A stretch of 64,000 bases of DNA from Arachis hypogaea (lineage: Eukaryota > Streptophyta > Magnoliopsida > Fabales > Fabaceae). Below, piece after piece: positions 11,411-24,224 of this stretch (within the stretch, counting starts at the first letter, position 1; every line of letters begins with the position of its first letter). Made by a program: the position numbers and the translations under genes. The stretch spans positions 6,262,001 to 6,326,000 of the forward strand of contig NC_092040.1 of the NCBI RefSeq assembly GCF_003086295.3, in the 5' to 3' direction. The notes beneath the pieces are model-generated. The model searched no databases, was not told the origin of the DNA, and worked only from the letters and a program-made list of their open reading frames with translations.

Positions 11411-14400
11411 GCACACAAAGAAATAGCTGGCACTGCATCTTCCGTGCAAATCTCCAATCACTAGAACTAGTTCTTTTAAAATTTTGCTTTTGGATATGAT
11501 TAGTTCTTGTGGATAGTCACTGGGGGGTGTGTGTGTATTGCTATTGAATTACCATAGCAAGCACGTAAGGAAACAGTTTGCATTTGTTTATTTTCTTGCC
11601 AGTTGGAGAAGTCTTTATCAGTGGATTAGTTTAAGTTATTTTTGGTTGAAAACTAGACTTTTTTTTTTTTTATTTGTAACATTTTGTTTACCCTATATAT
11701 AGGGTGTAGTAGGAAAGCATATTTCTGGTTTCTAAGACTAGCCTTTTGGTGGAAGAAAATAGCAGTTTTATATCTTTTATAGCAGTTTTTTGGCCACCTA
11801 GTTTGCGTCTTATGCATCCGATTTTTCACAACAATTAGCAACTACATCGCAATTGAAACCTTTTTTTGCCACTCATTGTACCTAAGTGGAAGTGTGTTCT
11901 ATATTGAAAAAAATATTCACAGCTGACTATTGGTTTGCCAGAATGCATAACGTTGCAATCATAAGCAACATACCTTCGAATATCACATTCAATTCTTTGT
12001 TTTAAATACTCGGTTGTGCCCTTTTCTAAGACGTACCTTGAATCAACCTGAATTTATAATTTCCAAGTATTTACTAGTTGCTAATATATACAAGGGTTTG
12101 AAGGTTGAAGGGTTAGCTCAGTTAAATAGTTAATAGTCTTAGAGAGTTAGTCTCCAGTTGAAAAATAGCTATAATCTTTTAACGATAAAAGAGATTAACA
12201 GACATCTTTTGTTGTGATCTAAAAGTAACTGAGTGCATTGCTCTTATTATTTTTTCACATATATCTTTTTTCTTTATATAATGATTAGAATAGTTTAGGT
12301 CCATGATCAAGGTATGAGGCAACCTTTTTGACCTTTTCCATCTTTCTTTTTACCTCATGTATAAAAAATTGGAAAGTATGTCTTGTAATATGTGATTTTT
12401 TTTATTATTTTGTAATAAAAATGGAAAAGTACAAGAAGAATATAATAAACATAAAATGTGCAAACAATTCAGAATAGATCCTTACCAATAAGATATTGTT
12501 GCTACTAATCATTAGTTTTAAAGAAGAAAAAACAAAGACAAACTATCCGGATTTCTCAATTCTCATCGCTGTGTGAAAGGCAGCGGCTACCCAAATAACA
12601 GAATAATAATATTACACAATGTGGGAAAAAAAAGGGTGGAGAGGGAGACCCAATACATGGAATAAGTAGGAGAGATATGTTGAGAATATACTCTGTTTCT
12701 TAGTATTGTAAAATGGAGACTTGTGTTATATATTCACTTTTCATGCACTTAATTTTTATTAGTAATAACATGAGTTAATATACATATTATTAAATTTCAG
12801 TAATTAGGTGCTCAGAAAGCATGGTACGCTTTTTATAATTTGTTTGTACTTGAAAATGTGATATTGAGGCTTGAATTATTTGTCTTATATGGCATTGTCT
12901 TTTTGACCTCTTGTCCTCCATTTTCATTTCTATATATGTATGTATGTCTTTTAAACTCCATAAAGGCAACCTTCATGAAGAAACCGCGTTGCTGACTTCT
13001 TGTGATCGTGGCAACAACAAGACATTCTCTTTATCATTCATTTCAACCAAAGCTTACTTCTCCCCAGTTCCCACATACATATGATTGTAAAGGCATTTCA
13101 TTCAAGGAAAATAACATACAGAGGCATGACAATAATGTAACATGTTAAGGAAAATTCATAGAATGGTTCGTAGTAGTATGAGGATTCATAACGATATTAA
13201 ATGTATACTTAAAATTCAATAATAAATTAATTATCCATATAAAATATATATTAAATAATACATGTAAATAAACATAAATTAATACATAATAACTAATTTA
13301 ATTTGAATTTTATTAGGTAGATAATAATTTTTGTGAATAATGTGAACAATAGGATCTAAAATTAGTCCAATAAAGTAAAAACACACTACACCTCTAAATT
13401 ACTCCCCTAAATTTTAATATTAGATAATCATTCGCACACCTAATAAATTGAACATCTGATATATTCATTGTTCACATTATTTAGTATTTTCATTGTCTAT
13501 CTGTACTTTTTCATTTAATTTTTAGTATCAACTTAACATTTTTGGATGACTTAATACTTGCTACAATGAATTCAGATGAATAATGGATACTCGGTCTTCA
13601 AAGCTTGCATAATATGTTTATTGTAATAGCTAACTAAGAGAAATATTTGAAAATGATTAGAATTTATTATTTTTGGTTAATAATTAGTTAACAATATTTA
13701 CAATTATGGGTTCAAAGTATATTATTAGATTATTCGACTAAAAAAATTAAATTAATGGCTAAAAATATTAGGTCAAAAATAATAAATTCTATTTGTTCTC
13801 AAGTTTCTCTCGCCAATTAATTCATTGAAATGTTCATCAGTGGAACCTTCCTGGCTTATGGTCACTACTCACTAGCTAGCTAGCTTACACTGCTGCTGGG
13901 TCCACCAAGTCTTTCAGAACATAATATTTAAGTGCGTGCTTAAACATAAATGTTGTGAATAATTCAAGAAGTTAGGAGTGATATGATACGGTCCTATCTA
14001 TGTATGTCTTCTTACGATCATTCGTAGCTTTGTCAAGATCAGGTCACACCTCCGCAACAAACCAATGAAAGCATCAAGATCAGATCAGGTCCATCTATGT
14101 TCTAGAAACTCATCCAGTAAGATAAAGTCGGGGCAAGTTGGAGTTGAAAATTAATTACCATATATCATCTACAGTAATAGAAAATGATTTCTAGTTATTG
14201 ACTTAATATATTATATATAAATGACCATACATTATATTAATTAAAGTTATGTCGCATTATATAAATCCAATTCTTTGAACCAGTGTAGTATATATGATGA
14301 TGACTGTATATCACAGTTACTCTCTTCATGTTGATAGCACCGAGATTTCCGACCGTTTATAAGATCCAGGGTAAAAATTAAATAGAAAATAATACAACTT

Positions 14401-15170
14401 CTAAATTACTTTTCTAAAGTTATATGGTCGCAATGCTTTGTCTGCAATGCTCTTTTAGTTGCGAACAAAATTGGTGAAAACTACCATGTAACTAGTGTTT
14501 TTATCCGTAAAATATAATTTTTTTAAAATTATATCGGATTTGCTCTGATGTTATAGATTATGACACAAAAAAATTATAAAATCAAACTACTTTTATAAAA
14601 AAATCGTAAGGGATAAAAGTTCTCGTCAGCTAAGAAGACTAAGGTTTTCGTAGATAAAAAATTAAATAATAAGTTTTTTGGTTATTATTTTCATGTGAAA
14701 GAGTTTAATTTATTACTAATAAGAATTAATTTTAATATTCGTTATTTAAAATTTGAAACGATTTAACTTGTATACTTTTGATTAGGTGTTAAGTCTGTTA
14801 CACAAATAAAAATAATTAATTTTTATACTTATTATTTAAAAATAATATTTTTTTCTCTCTATATATAAAAATATAATTAAATATTAGTATAAAAAAATTA
14901 TATTGATAGTTATAAAATTAACTCAAAATTAATTTTTTAAACAATTGAATCTTGATTTTAACTTTTAATTATAATATTAGGATTCTCTCCAAATTATATT
15001 TAATAAATATTTGAAAGAAGAGAAATAAAAATATAGATTAAAAAGATAAGTAGTGAAAATTTAAAATTAAATAAAAAACTAAAAAATATGTATATAATAA
15101 TAATAATATTTGTTATTTGAATTATATTATTTGTTAATTTTATTTTTTGTAGAATAAAAGGATAAAAAAA
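11411..15170. other. Downstream/intergenic region, no gene recognised
   Basis: The first few hundred bases will include the 3' UTR of the aminotransferase gene; I could not place its poly(A) site. The remainder is AT-rich. Notable pieces are a 15-nt inverted pair (AATAATGTGAACAAT / ATTGTTCACATTATT) near 13338 and 13473, the palindromic repeat at 13196-13310, and about 297 bp (12764-13060) absent from the right-hand copy. Confidence 0.6.
13196..13310. repeat. AT-rich palindromic repeat, inverted copy
   Basis: Contains CCATATAAAATATATATTAA and TAATACATAATAACTAATTT, the inverted counterpart of the repeat at 1225-1355. Non-coding. Confidence 0.45.
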
Positions 15171-16033
15171 TAGAGAATAAGAGAAAGAAGAGAGAAAGAT
15201 AAAGATGAAGATTGAGAGAGGAAGTTTGTTAATTTTGAAAGAACAAATTTTATTTTAATTATAAAAAAATATCAGGTGACACATTTTGATTTTTTAAATT
15301 ACTAATATAAATTATAAATTATATATAGAGTGGAAAGAGTATAGAGAAATAGAAAAAAAGAGAGAGATAGATAAGAGAATTTAAGAAGGGAGTTTATGAA
15401 TTTCTGAGATAAATATTTCTTCTCAATTTTAATAAGACAACATTACGTGACACATTTAGTTGTTAAATTAGATAATAATATATAAATATATAATAAATTA
15501 TATATAGAGTGAGACATAGAAAAAAAAAGAAAGATAGATGAAAAAAATTTAGGAAGGGAGTTTATTAATTTTAGAAGAAAATATTTTCTCTCAAGTTTAA
15601 TAAGAGTATCATATGACACATTTTATTATTAAATTAGATAGTAATATATAATATAATATATAATATAGCTATATTTTAATTTTAATTTTAATATTTTAAT
15701 TTTAATTTTAATACAATTAAAGAATGTCATGTTGCATATTTTGATTATCAAATTTATAATTAGTCATTGATATATAAAAGAGATAGAGTAGTTAAAGGAA
15801 TGAGAGGAATAGATAAAGGGAGAGGGGAGAGGGAAGAGGGATAATTCTTTAATTTTGGAGGGAAAGATTTAATTTCAATTGTAATGATGGAATGATATAT
15901 GGCACATTTTGGTTGTAAAAGTAGTAGAGAGAAGGGAATAATTCTTTAATTTTAGAGAAAAATATTTGATTTCAATTGTAATAAGGAAGAAGTGACATGT
16001 GACACATTTTAGTTGTAAAATTAGTAATATATA
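15171..16033 (+). repeat. Degenerate tandem (satellite-like) array
   Basis: About six diverged units, each made of a purine-rich stretch (GAGAGA/AGATAGA), then GGAAGTTT-TTAATTTT-type sequence, then GTGACACATTTTGATTGTTA-type sequence followed by AT-rich DNA. The GACACATTT core recurs at about 15278, 15449, 15615, 15901 and 16001, with a weaker copy near 15730. Spacing varies between about 100 and 171 bp, so units have been truncated. No coding frame. Confidence 0.75.
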
Positions 16034-19000
16034 ATAGATTCATTTCATGTAAAGTTAATAATTAAGAATTATTAAATAATTTAATAGATTTAACTAAATT
16101 ATAATCTAACAGCTATCAATTATAAATTTTACATGAAAACAACTGCACTTGAATTTTCATTTATAAAATATTTTACAAATATATTTTAAAGGATAAAAAA
16201 AACTTGTGTAGAAATTCTCATACCAAATTTGCAATTATTGGATCACATCTACATCTTAATAATTTTGTTTACCAAACCTAATAAAATAATAAAGCTAATA
16301 CTATTCGTTAATTACTGTTGTTTATATATGTGCACAATAATAGAAAAATAACCTAGTCAATAAAGATCCTTGAGGTGTCATGGTTTATCATACACAGGAT
16401 CGTGTCAAAAAGACCCTTTCAAACCTAAGAGCTAGGTCCACCAAAATCACCATTACGCAACGATGATGGAAAAAAGAAAAGCCCTCAACAAACTGTGCGT
16501 CTTTTTTTTTTTTTTCTCCTTTGCTGAAAATGTTAGTTTACTTAATTTCAACACCGAGGAAAAGAAGAGAGAAATTGAGTGGGAACTGATTAGAAGAGAG
16601 GGTGGCATACACCACCATGCAAGACCGTTTCCTTGTTAAAAAGTTGTGTGTGCTTTTTTTTGTTTACTTTTTAAGCACACATGAAAATTCAACGCCTTTT
16701 CTTTATAAATGCATTGTTTGACTCTTACCCTTTCATCTCATTGTCAAGTCTTGTGCTTTTTTAACTTGTGTTGAATAATTTAATAATGGCTGGACTAAAG
16801 CAATTCTTAATTTTGATGCTATAATTTCAAGTTAATGGGGGGAAGAGAAGACTAATTGATCGCACTAAATTAAAGTATATGGATGTTGGATAATGTACAA
16901 ACTGTACCCCACCAAATCCACTATCCTTCATACACACCTTTTTCTTGTGTAGTCTTCGATCTCCATCTTCAATTCATATTCATAACTAGTCTTAATTCAT
17001 TTTATAATTTCCTTTCCTTTTTTGCTAATTATTCTTTCTGTTGTATTGATTATCTTCAATTCATATATATATAACACAAGGCTTTGATCGAATAGTCGAA
17101 TATATATCCTTTCAAATTTATAAAGTACTTTAATTAAACTTTTAAAGTTTAATGTTGTAATGAAATAAATTTTGTAAATATATTTAGCACCTGAAGTAAT
17201 CACAATCAAGTGAAGAAAACTCCAAAAGCACACATATATATATACAAGCTAAGAGTGGGAAAAAGATATATAGTAGCTAGAGATCTAGAACCACAGGAAG
17301 TCAACCATGAAGAATAATTGACAATTAGTAGGTAAAAGACAAACTGGAATCGGCCATCTCTATATATGATCCAGTGAAGGACATTGCATGGTTTATATCA
17401 TATATACCTAGAAAAAGAATCACTAGATAGTGGAAAACTGACCTAATTATTGATTTATTATTATTATTGTTATTCATACAATTGTGTGTATTATAATACT
17501 ATAGATCATAGTTGTATATTAGGCTTTATAAAACTTGAGTAGCTTAACCTATTACCATTATCCCAATAATGATATTAGGGCCTGGTTGGATGGTGAGATT
17601 ATTTTGTAGTCCCAAACAATAGTAACACTATTGGTCGTAATATTATTATATTAATAAAGACTTTGTAATAAAATGATAAGTATGAAAGATGAGAGTTTAG
17701 AGCACACCTGGTCTAATTTGTGACGTATTAGATCTAGATGTGATAGTGGGGATCCTACCTGTTGACTGCCATATTCACACCAAAATTACCTTGTCCTTTT
17801 CCGTAGGAAAAAACAAACCCTAGAGAAGATAGTCCCCTACTTGCATCTTTAATTAATCTGATTAATTTTAACAAACTATTCATTTTTATTGATAACTTTA
17901 TCATTTATTCTAGTATGTATATATTATAATAATTACATTGATCATAATATTTTAATTTAAAATAATATTTTTTTATTATTTAACAATGTTTTTTAAATAA
18001 TATTACTAAAAAATATTACCAAAAGTACAAAAAATAAAAATGTGGTTTTAGTTTTAGCAATACTTCATAGCTATTGTAGCCATAATTTTAGATTACACTT
18101 AATTTGATTTTTTGTATAATTATACATTCAATCAGAATGCATGGTAGATTAAGAAACATAAAAATAAAAGAGTACTAATTATTCTTTTAGGGGAGAAGAA
18201 AGAAGCTTCTTTTCGATGCTTTGCCACGAGAAAAATGATATGAGCAAATATGAATTTTTTTTATAGTTATTTTCAAAATTTGTTTTCCTATACTTTTTCC
18301 CAGGGTGGGTTATGTTTGGACCATGTAGTAATTACCAATTAATGACATGTCGGCTGATTACCTACCATATAGAAAATACTGATTTAGTATTAGCAAAGAA
18401 GATACCTTACAATTTATATTTAATTTCACAGCTCTTTCTACGTTTCCTCTGATCTAACATTTTTTCCTTCCACTCTTTTCTATTTCTAAGTCTCTTTATG
18501 GAAAATGATATTAAATATCTTGCTTTCTACCTTAGCTAGTCAAATATTAGCAAATAGATGAGATAATACACATTAAAGATAAAAGATAGAAGAAGATTTT
18601 TTTTTCTTACAAACGAATTGGCACTGTTGTACACAATGACTAAAACTTTCCTAATTTGTAGTCATTTTTTTAAATTACAAAATTGGTCAAAAATTACGTA
18701 TAAAAAATTAGCTATTAAATTAGTTTATATATATTTATATAAATAATAGATTTAATAATTAATTTTGTTGAATATGTAACAGGGTTGATATTTTTATTTG
18801 ATAAAGTACATCTGATGTTAATAAAAATATTTTTTAATTTAGATATAGGAGAGAGAGTGGTGTAAGACGTAGTTGTGGAATATATAAATACTTTACATAA
18901 TTATGGTGTTAGAAGTTAAAATCGAATTTTGGTATATAAATCAGACCATTTAATTTGTGTTTAAAAAATTAAAAAAATTTGGGATGCACAAATCGAATCA

Positions 19001-19973
19001 TTCAATTTGTATATATCTTACAATTTTAAAAAGTACCCAAAATTACAATACTAAAATATATCACACATCTCACTTTCATATCAAAATTTTTTAGCCTAAT
19101 AAAAAGGCTAAAATATGTAGCCCTAGTAAACAAAGGCAACTCCTTCCATTACGGGAGTTTTTTTTAAAAAAAAAACATTCCTGCATAACTTGCATTACAA
19201 ACTAAGATATGGAAGAACCAAGAATAAGCACAATTTCTTTATCAGATTGTTAATGAAATGAAGGTTGTTACTAGGAGATAGAGATAGATTGACAATTTTA
19301 TATTTAACCAACTATGAGTTTAACCTTATTAATTAATATATAATAGTATATTTACCATTGCACAAGTTTATTATGACATTATCTGCAGGATTCTCTGGTG
19401 ATCATGATGCGTAATAGATGAGTCATTCTTGGTCTAGGCATTATGTAATCAAAGAACCATTCAACCCCAAAAAAGGAGAAAAAAAAAGTGGTTTTGATCA
19501 CCATCGCTTTATTAACCTTCCAATCCAGATTCCTTGGTAATGGTCCCACTATAACTTCACATGCATACATGCACACATGATGTATGTTTATTATATCATG
19601 ATGATGATCCACCATCCATCCACAGCAATAATAATTCAATTATTCCCCGGCATTATATTTTTTCAGAAATAATATAAGAGAGAGGGGATAGATGGATAGG
19701 GTGTATGTATATAATATATTGATAAATAAATGAATGATGAATTATTATAGATATATAGTAGACTTAAAGAAGGACAAGGAGAAAAACATTGATCTACTTC
19801 GTCACTGGTATTCCAATTAATCCATATAATAATAAATAAAGCTTGTGTTATTTTTCTTACCCAAATACTACACCTTTTAGAAATCCCCAAAAGTCTAAGC
19901 CTCAATCTCCTTTTGAATCTCCAGGCTATTTCTTTCTTTACTCGTTCCTCTCCCTCTCACTCTTGTTGCTTTC
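16034..19973. other. Intergenic region upstream of the MYB gene, no gene recognised
   Basis: AT-rich DNA with no conserved protein in any frame. The last 600 bp will include MYB upstream regulatory sequence; I cannot assign specific elements other than the TATA box. Confidence 0.6.
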
Positions 19974-19985
19974 TATATATATAAA
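19974..19985 (+). promoter_or_regulatory. Probable TATA box of the MYB gene
   Basis: TATATATATAAA followed by GAGCATCC, ending 42 bp before the MYB start codon. This would leave a very short 5' UTR with a (GA)5 tract just before the ATG. The right-hand copy (50645-50655) has one base fewer. Confidence 0.6.
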
Positions 19986-20027
19986 GAGCATCCATCATTA
20001 CCAACATATCAGTTAAGAGAGAGAGAG

Positions 20028-20957
20028 ATGGGAAGAGCACCTTGCTGTGACAAAGCGAACGTGAAGAAAGGGCCATGGTCGCCTGAAGAAGACGCGAAAC
20101 TCAAGTCTTACATCGAGCAGCACGGCACAGGAGGCAATTGGATCGCCCTCCCTCAGAAGATAGGTATATATATATACATGGATCTTAATATTAAACCACT
20201 CTTTCAGCTTAGTACATGACAATAATAAATACTTTCTGGTTATTAATTAATTAATTAATTAACGAATGAATTAATTGCAGGACTTAAGAGATGCGGGAAA
20301 AGCTGTCGTCTAAGATGGCTGAATTATCTTCGGCCAAACATTAAACACGGTAGTTTCTCAGAAGAAGAAGACAACATCATCTGCACCCTGTATGTTAGTA
20401 TTGGAAGCAGGTGGTCTATTATAGCAGCACAGTTACCAGGGCGCACAGACAATGACATCAAGAACTACTGGAACACCAGGCTCAAGAAGAAGCTCCTTGC
20501 AAAGCAAAGGAAACTAGACCAACCTCCTCCTATTCCTTATTGCAATTCCTCTTCTAATTCTTCTTCTTCTTCTTCAGTTCCACAACTAGTAGTACCACCT
20601 GCACCGCCTTCCATCCACGACTACGATCTCACCTCCCTCATATCCTCCTTCCCACAGCAACACCACCTTTATCCACCGCCAAATATGTATCACCATCAGC
20701 AAGGCTTTGAAAGCTTATTGATAGATGATGATTTGAGCCATCTCATGGCGTGTGTAGTGAGTAATAATCAACAAATGGAAGTGCAGCAGGGTTTTTATGG
20801 CAGCACGACTTCAACAGAGAGCACTACTACTACTAGTTGGGGACCTGATATGACCTCTCTCGTTAACTACTCATCACCACCACCACCACCACCACCTTTG
20901 CTTTATCAAGATGACGCTTCACCTGCTTCTAGGTACTTTGGAATGCAAATGCTATAA
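20028..20957 (+). CDS. R2R3-MYB transcription factor, RAX/MYB36/MYB84-like
   Basis: Nuclear DNA-binding regulator. Exons 20028-20163 and 20281-20957 (813 nt, 270 aa); the intron interrupts the Gly46 codon at the usual first MYB intron position, and the second intron common in this family is absent. It opens [21 protein letters not shown]2 tryptophans are at 17, 38 and 58; R3 has Phe71 in place of the first tryptophan, then Trp90 and Trp109, as normal. The segment [20 protein letters not shown] is typical of the group that in Arabidopsis includes RAX1-3, MYB36 and MYB87, with roles in axillary meristems and root endodermis; which role applies here cannot be read from sequence. The tail is low complexity: Ser-rich 135-144, Thr-rich near 222-230, seven prolines at 245-251. 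Intact. Confidence 0.95.
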
Positions 20958-21607
20958 CATACATATACATACATAACGCTTTTGTTTCTTTAGGGGGTGC
21001 TGTAAATCAATTTCATTTAATATGTACCGCTACAATTGCATAAATAATTAAGATTTAAGAAAAGAAATGTATCCGACAAAACCCTAAATCAGTTTATCAC
21101 TTTCATGGACGACAGCTTTTGTGGCTCTTACTGTTTTTGGCTACATATATATGTATAGCCTTATATATATGGATGTTTACGGAATAAAGAATCTTAGTTA
21201 TAGTTATATATATACCACTACTGGAGTTCATATAATTATTTCTGCTTGAAAAAAAGAAAATGAGTTTCTCCCATCCGTCGCTGAAATACATGATGATGAT
21301 GATGATGATTGAATTGTAGCTTTCAGAAAGTTCTTCTGAAACGGGAAGCAAAAGGCTGTGGGAAAATTTGAAAGGTGCTTAGCGGTTTTGGCAGTGACTT
21401 GGTAAGCTTTTAGCAAAGAAAGAATAAAAAAGTGGCAGCATTCTTTTATAGTTTTCTTAATGTCTTATATATTTAGTAGCCATACATCTCATGTGACTCC
21501 AATTCAAGTAGATCGAATACGAGACACCTTTAAGTCTCTCATTATATTCTTGCCTCATATACAATCCATATCTCATGAAAACAACACTACCCTTCTTATT
21601 AATTATT
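20958..21607. other. MYB 3' flank, no further gene
   Basis: Includes the probable MYB 3' UTR and a short (GAT)n run near 21293-21309. No gene seen. Confidence 0.6.
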
Positions 21608-21779
21608 GGAAAAGTCTAGCGTCTAGCAATTTTATTAAATTTTGACAAGTATGTAATTAGTAAAAGAAAAATGAATAATTCTACATCATTGGATAAAATC
21701 TTAAACCATTAAAAACATCATCGATCGATAGTTATTTAATGATTACAAATCACAAAAATTACTGACTCTAACACTCTTC
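21608..21779 (-). mobile_element. Mutator-type MITE, family A, copy 2 (172 bp)
   Basis: Exact 9-bp duplication TTAATTATT at 21599-21607 and 21780-21788. The ends GAAAAGTCTAG and CTAACACTCTTC are imperfectly inverted. The interior matches the reverse complement of 4891-5059, for example CATTGGATAAAATCTTA and the stretch around ACAAATCACAAAAATT. Non-coding. Confidence 0.85.
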
Positions 21780-21788
21780 TTAATTATT

Positions 21789-23106
21789 AGCTTGCTTGCT
21801 TTCCAACTTCAATCGTAGTTAATAACATTATTTTAAAACATATAACCATTTATTTGCTTATATTTTTGAAAAAAATAATTTTATAATATAATATTTAAAT
21901 TTTTATGACCTGAAAAGTTTACAATTTGATATCTAATGATATTTTCAAATAAAAAATAACATAATATAAATAAAAAAATTTTATACAAAAATCTACATAA
22001 ACAAATAAGATCTTATATTAAAAAATTGTACTAATAATAAAGATATAACTAATTAAATTAAAAAAGTAAGTATAAGCAAAAATAGAGTTTTAGTTGATAA
22101 AATTAATTTATTTGTATAATATTAAAAATAGTTTCCATCGTTCATTAATAATAGTTCACATCCGTTATTTGGCACATGTTTTCACTCCAAAACTACCATA
22201 TGAACGTGATAAGCGAATATTTGAGCACATATCTGTATTCATAAAAATTAATTTGAGTTGATGTAATAATTAATTCACTAATCTTTAATCTATTGAGTTA
22301 GAGAATACTGTGAAAAACAATATATATATATAAACTATATGGCTGGCTGTATTGGGTTACTATATGAAGTTATTTCGATCAATACATAAACAAACTAGCT
22401 ACAAATTACTTATATATATATATATATATTAAGCCTCATCATACCTTAAAAAAGAACAAGTATGAAACACGTTAATATAATTTTCGTAGCGACAATGATT
22501 GTCTCGAGCCTATCTTTCATAGATAATAACTATGTTTATATATGTATATTCAGTTGTTTTAACAGTGTATTAAACAGCAAAATTTATTTATTTATTTCTA
22601 CCAATTATTTTAAAGTTTACTCAACTCTATCATTGTCTTAAAGTTTCAATTTATATGAGACCAAGCGCTTACTGCAACAAATTCTACCTATAGGTCAAAC
22701 GAGGCCAACTTAATATTTTGAATTATTGTTTTCACAGCTCACAAGGAGTTGTTGCAACTTGAATCAAATTACCAATATTTAATCTTGACTTTATAATTTC
22801 TTATTTTTTGGTACGCAAACCTTCTCTAGGCTTTTCTATCGTTTAATTATTGATTTTACTTTTCTCGCATAATCTTTCTGAAGTGATTTGATATTGATAG
22901 TTGATTTGTCAACTTTAAAAACCTACCTAGCTGCTGATCCCACTTTCAAACCGCCATTGTTAAAGGATTTTTTTTCTTGAAATAGTAATGATCAGTAATT
23001 GTTCATAGTTAATCATCTTATGCACCGACATGCATGTAAGCAAATTAATTAGCAACACTATAAATTATAAACAGTCGAAACTGATAATTATACAAAATAT
23101 TTTTAA
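21789..23106. other. Intergenic, no gene recognised
   Basis: AT-rich with an (AT)n tract near 22411-22429. No conserved frame or element end found. Confidence 0.6.
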
Positions 23107-24215
23107 GAGTAAAGTATTGTTTTTGTCCCAATATTTGGGACAAGTTCTATTTGTGTCTCTAACGTTTAAATCGTCTTATTTGTATCCCTAACGTTTATAA
23201 AAGTGATTTAATGTTATCCTATTATCAATTATACTAATAAATCAGATTATATTTTTCAATTATTCTCATTTGGATGTATTCATCTTCAATTAGGTCTCAT
23301 TTGAATGTGTTTGATTTTAATATTATACCCACTCTTGTGTTTAGATTCGATTATGTTCCTAGAAAAGTGAATTATGTAAATATTAGGGGTGTCCGCGGAT
23401 CGGATCGGATCGGATATGGCCAAAAATTCGATCCGATCCGCATTAAAATCATCGGATCGGATCGGATCTCATATCCGCAGCTTTTAAGGTTGGATCCGAT
23501 CCGATCCGATCTACACATTTGCGGATCGGATCGGATATCGGATATCGGATATATCCGCAAAACATAAAAATATTTTAAAAACATATTTTTATTAAAAAAT
23601 ATCAATAAAATTCATTTTTCTATTCTTTAAAATATGTTTACTCTTAAAATAATATTTAACATACTTTTTTTAAATAATAAATTAAAATAATATAACATAT
23701 ATGATAATTATTAATTGAAATAAAACATAAAAAGAATATTTACTTATTTATTTCTTTAATTTTGCGGATACGCGGATATGCGGATACCAACACAAAATCC
23801 ACAATCCAATCCGATTAGTGTGCGGATCCGATCCGATCCGATCCGATCCGATCCGAAAGCCTTGCGAATCGGATCCATCATATCCGCAATTTTCGGATTG
23901 GATTCGGATAAACACCGCGGATATGCGGATCGAATCCGATCCATGGACACCCCTAGTAAATATTGTAGGAATTAGTTTCAACTTTTGATAAACTATTTTT
24001 TGGAGTGGATCATCGATTCTATCCCAAATATTTGTATTCTAACTTCAAGAAGAGATTTTTAAAACTCAAACTAAAGCGTTTATGATGTGTAATTGACGGT
24101 AGGATAACATTAAATCACTTTTACAGACGTTATGGACACAAATAAGATGATTTAAACATTAAGAACACAAATAGAATTTATCCCAAACGTCAGAAACAAA
24201 AACGATACTTTTCTC
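23107..24215. mobile_element. Mutator-type MITE with about 125-bp inverted repeats, interrupted by a hAT
   Basis: Exact 9-bp duplication TATTTTTAA at 23098-23106 and 24216-24224. Long terminal inverted repeats run from 23107 (GAGTAAAGTATTGTTTTTGT) and from 24215 inwards (GAGAAAAGTATCGTTTTTGT), both reaching a shared GTGATTTAATGTTATCCTA. The unit was about 530 bp before the hAT element landed inside it. No transposase frame. Confidence 0.9.
23384..23955. mobile_element. Non-autonomous hAT (572 bp) with dense CGGAT subterminal repeats
   Basis: Exact 8-bp duplication GTAAATAT at 23376-23383 and 23956-23963, and perfect 11-bp inverted ends TAGGGGTGTCC / GGACACCCCTA. Just inside both ends are clusters of GGATC/GATCC and CGGATAT motifs in both orientations (about 23395-23560 and 23763-23945), while the middle is AT-rich. 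Subterminal motif clusters like this are known hAT transposase-binding regions. The short reading frames here, rich in Arg, Ser, Asp and Ile, are by-products of the repeats and not proteins. Confidence 0.92.
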
Positions 24216-24224
24216 TATTTTTAA

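Noticed and set aside
12109..12140. GGTTAGCTCAGTTAAATAG-like sequence reminiscent of a tRNA D-arm
   Set aside because: No anticodon stem, T-arm (GGTTCGAATCC-type) or acceptor pairing follows within tRNA length.
16786..16824. Short frame MAGLKQFLILML after a TATAAA-like sequence, resembling the start of a secreted peptide
   Set aside because: It stops after 12 codons and I found no splice donor or following exon to extend it.
17578..17780. Possible MITE starting GGGCCTGGTTGG
   Set aside because: The start resembles known element ends, but I could not find the inverted partner or a target duplication.
20013..20222. Minus-strand 69-codon frame across MYB exon 1
   Set aside because: Antisense shadow of a strongly conserved MYB exon.
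23274..23975. Several Arg/Ser/Asp/Ile-rich frames on both strands
   Set aside because: They are translations of the CGGAT/GATCC repeats of the hAT element, open on both strands at once, with no protein-like composition.
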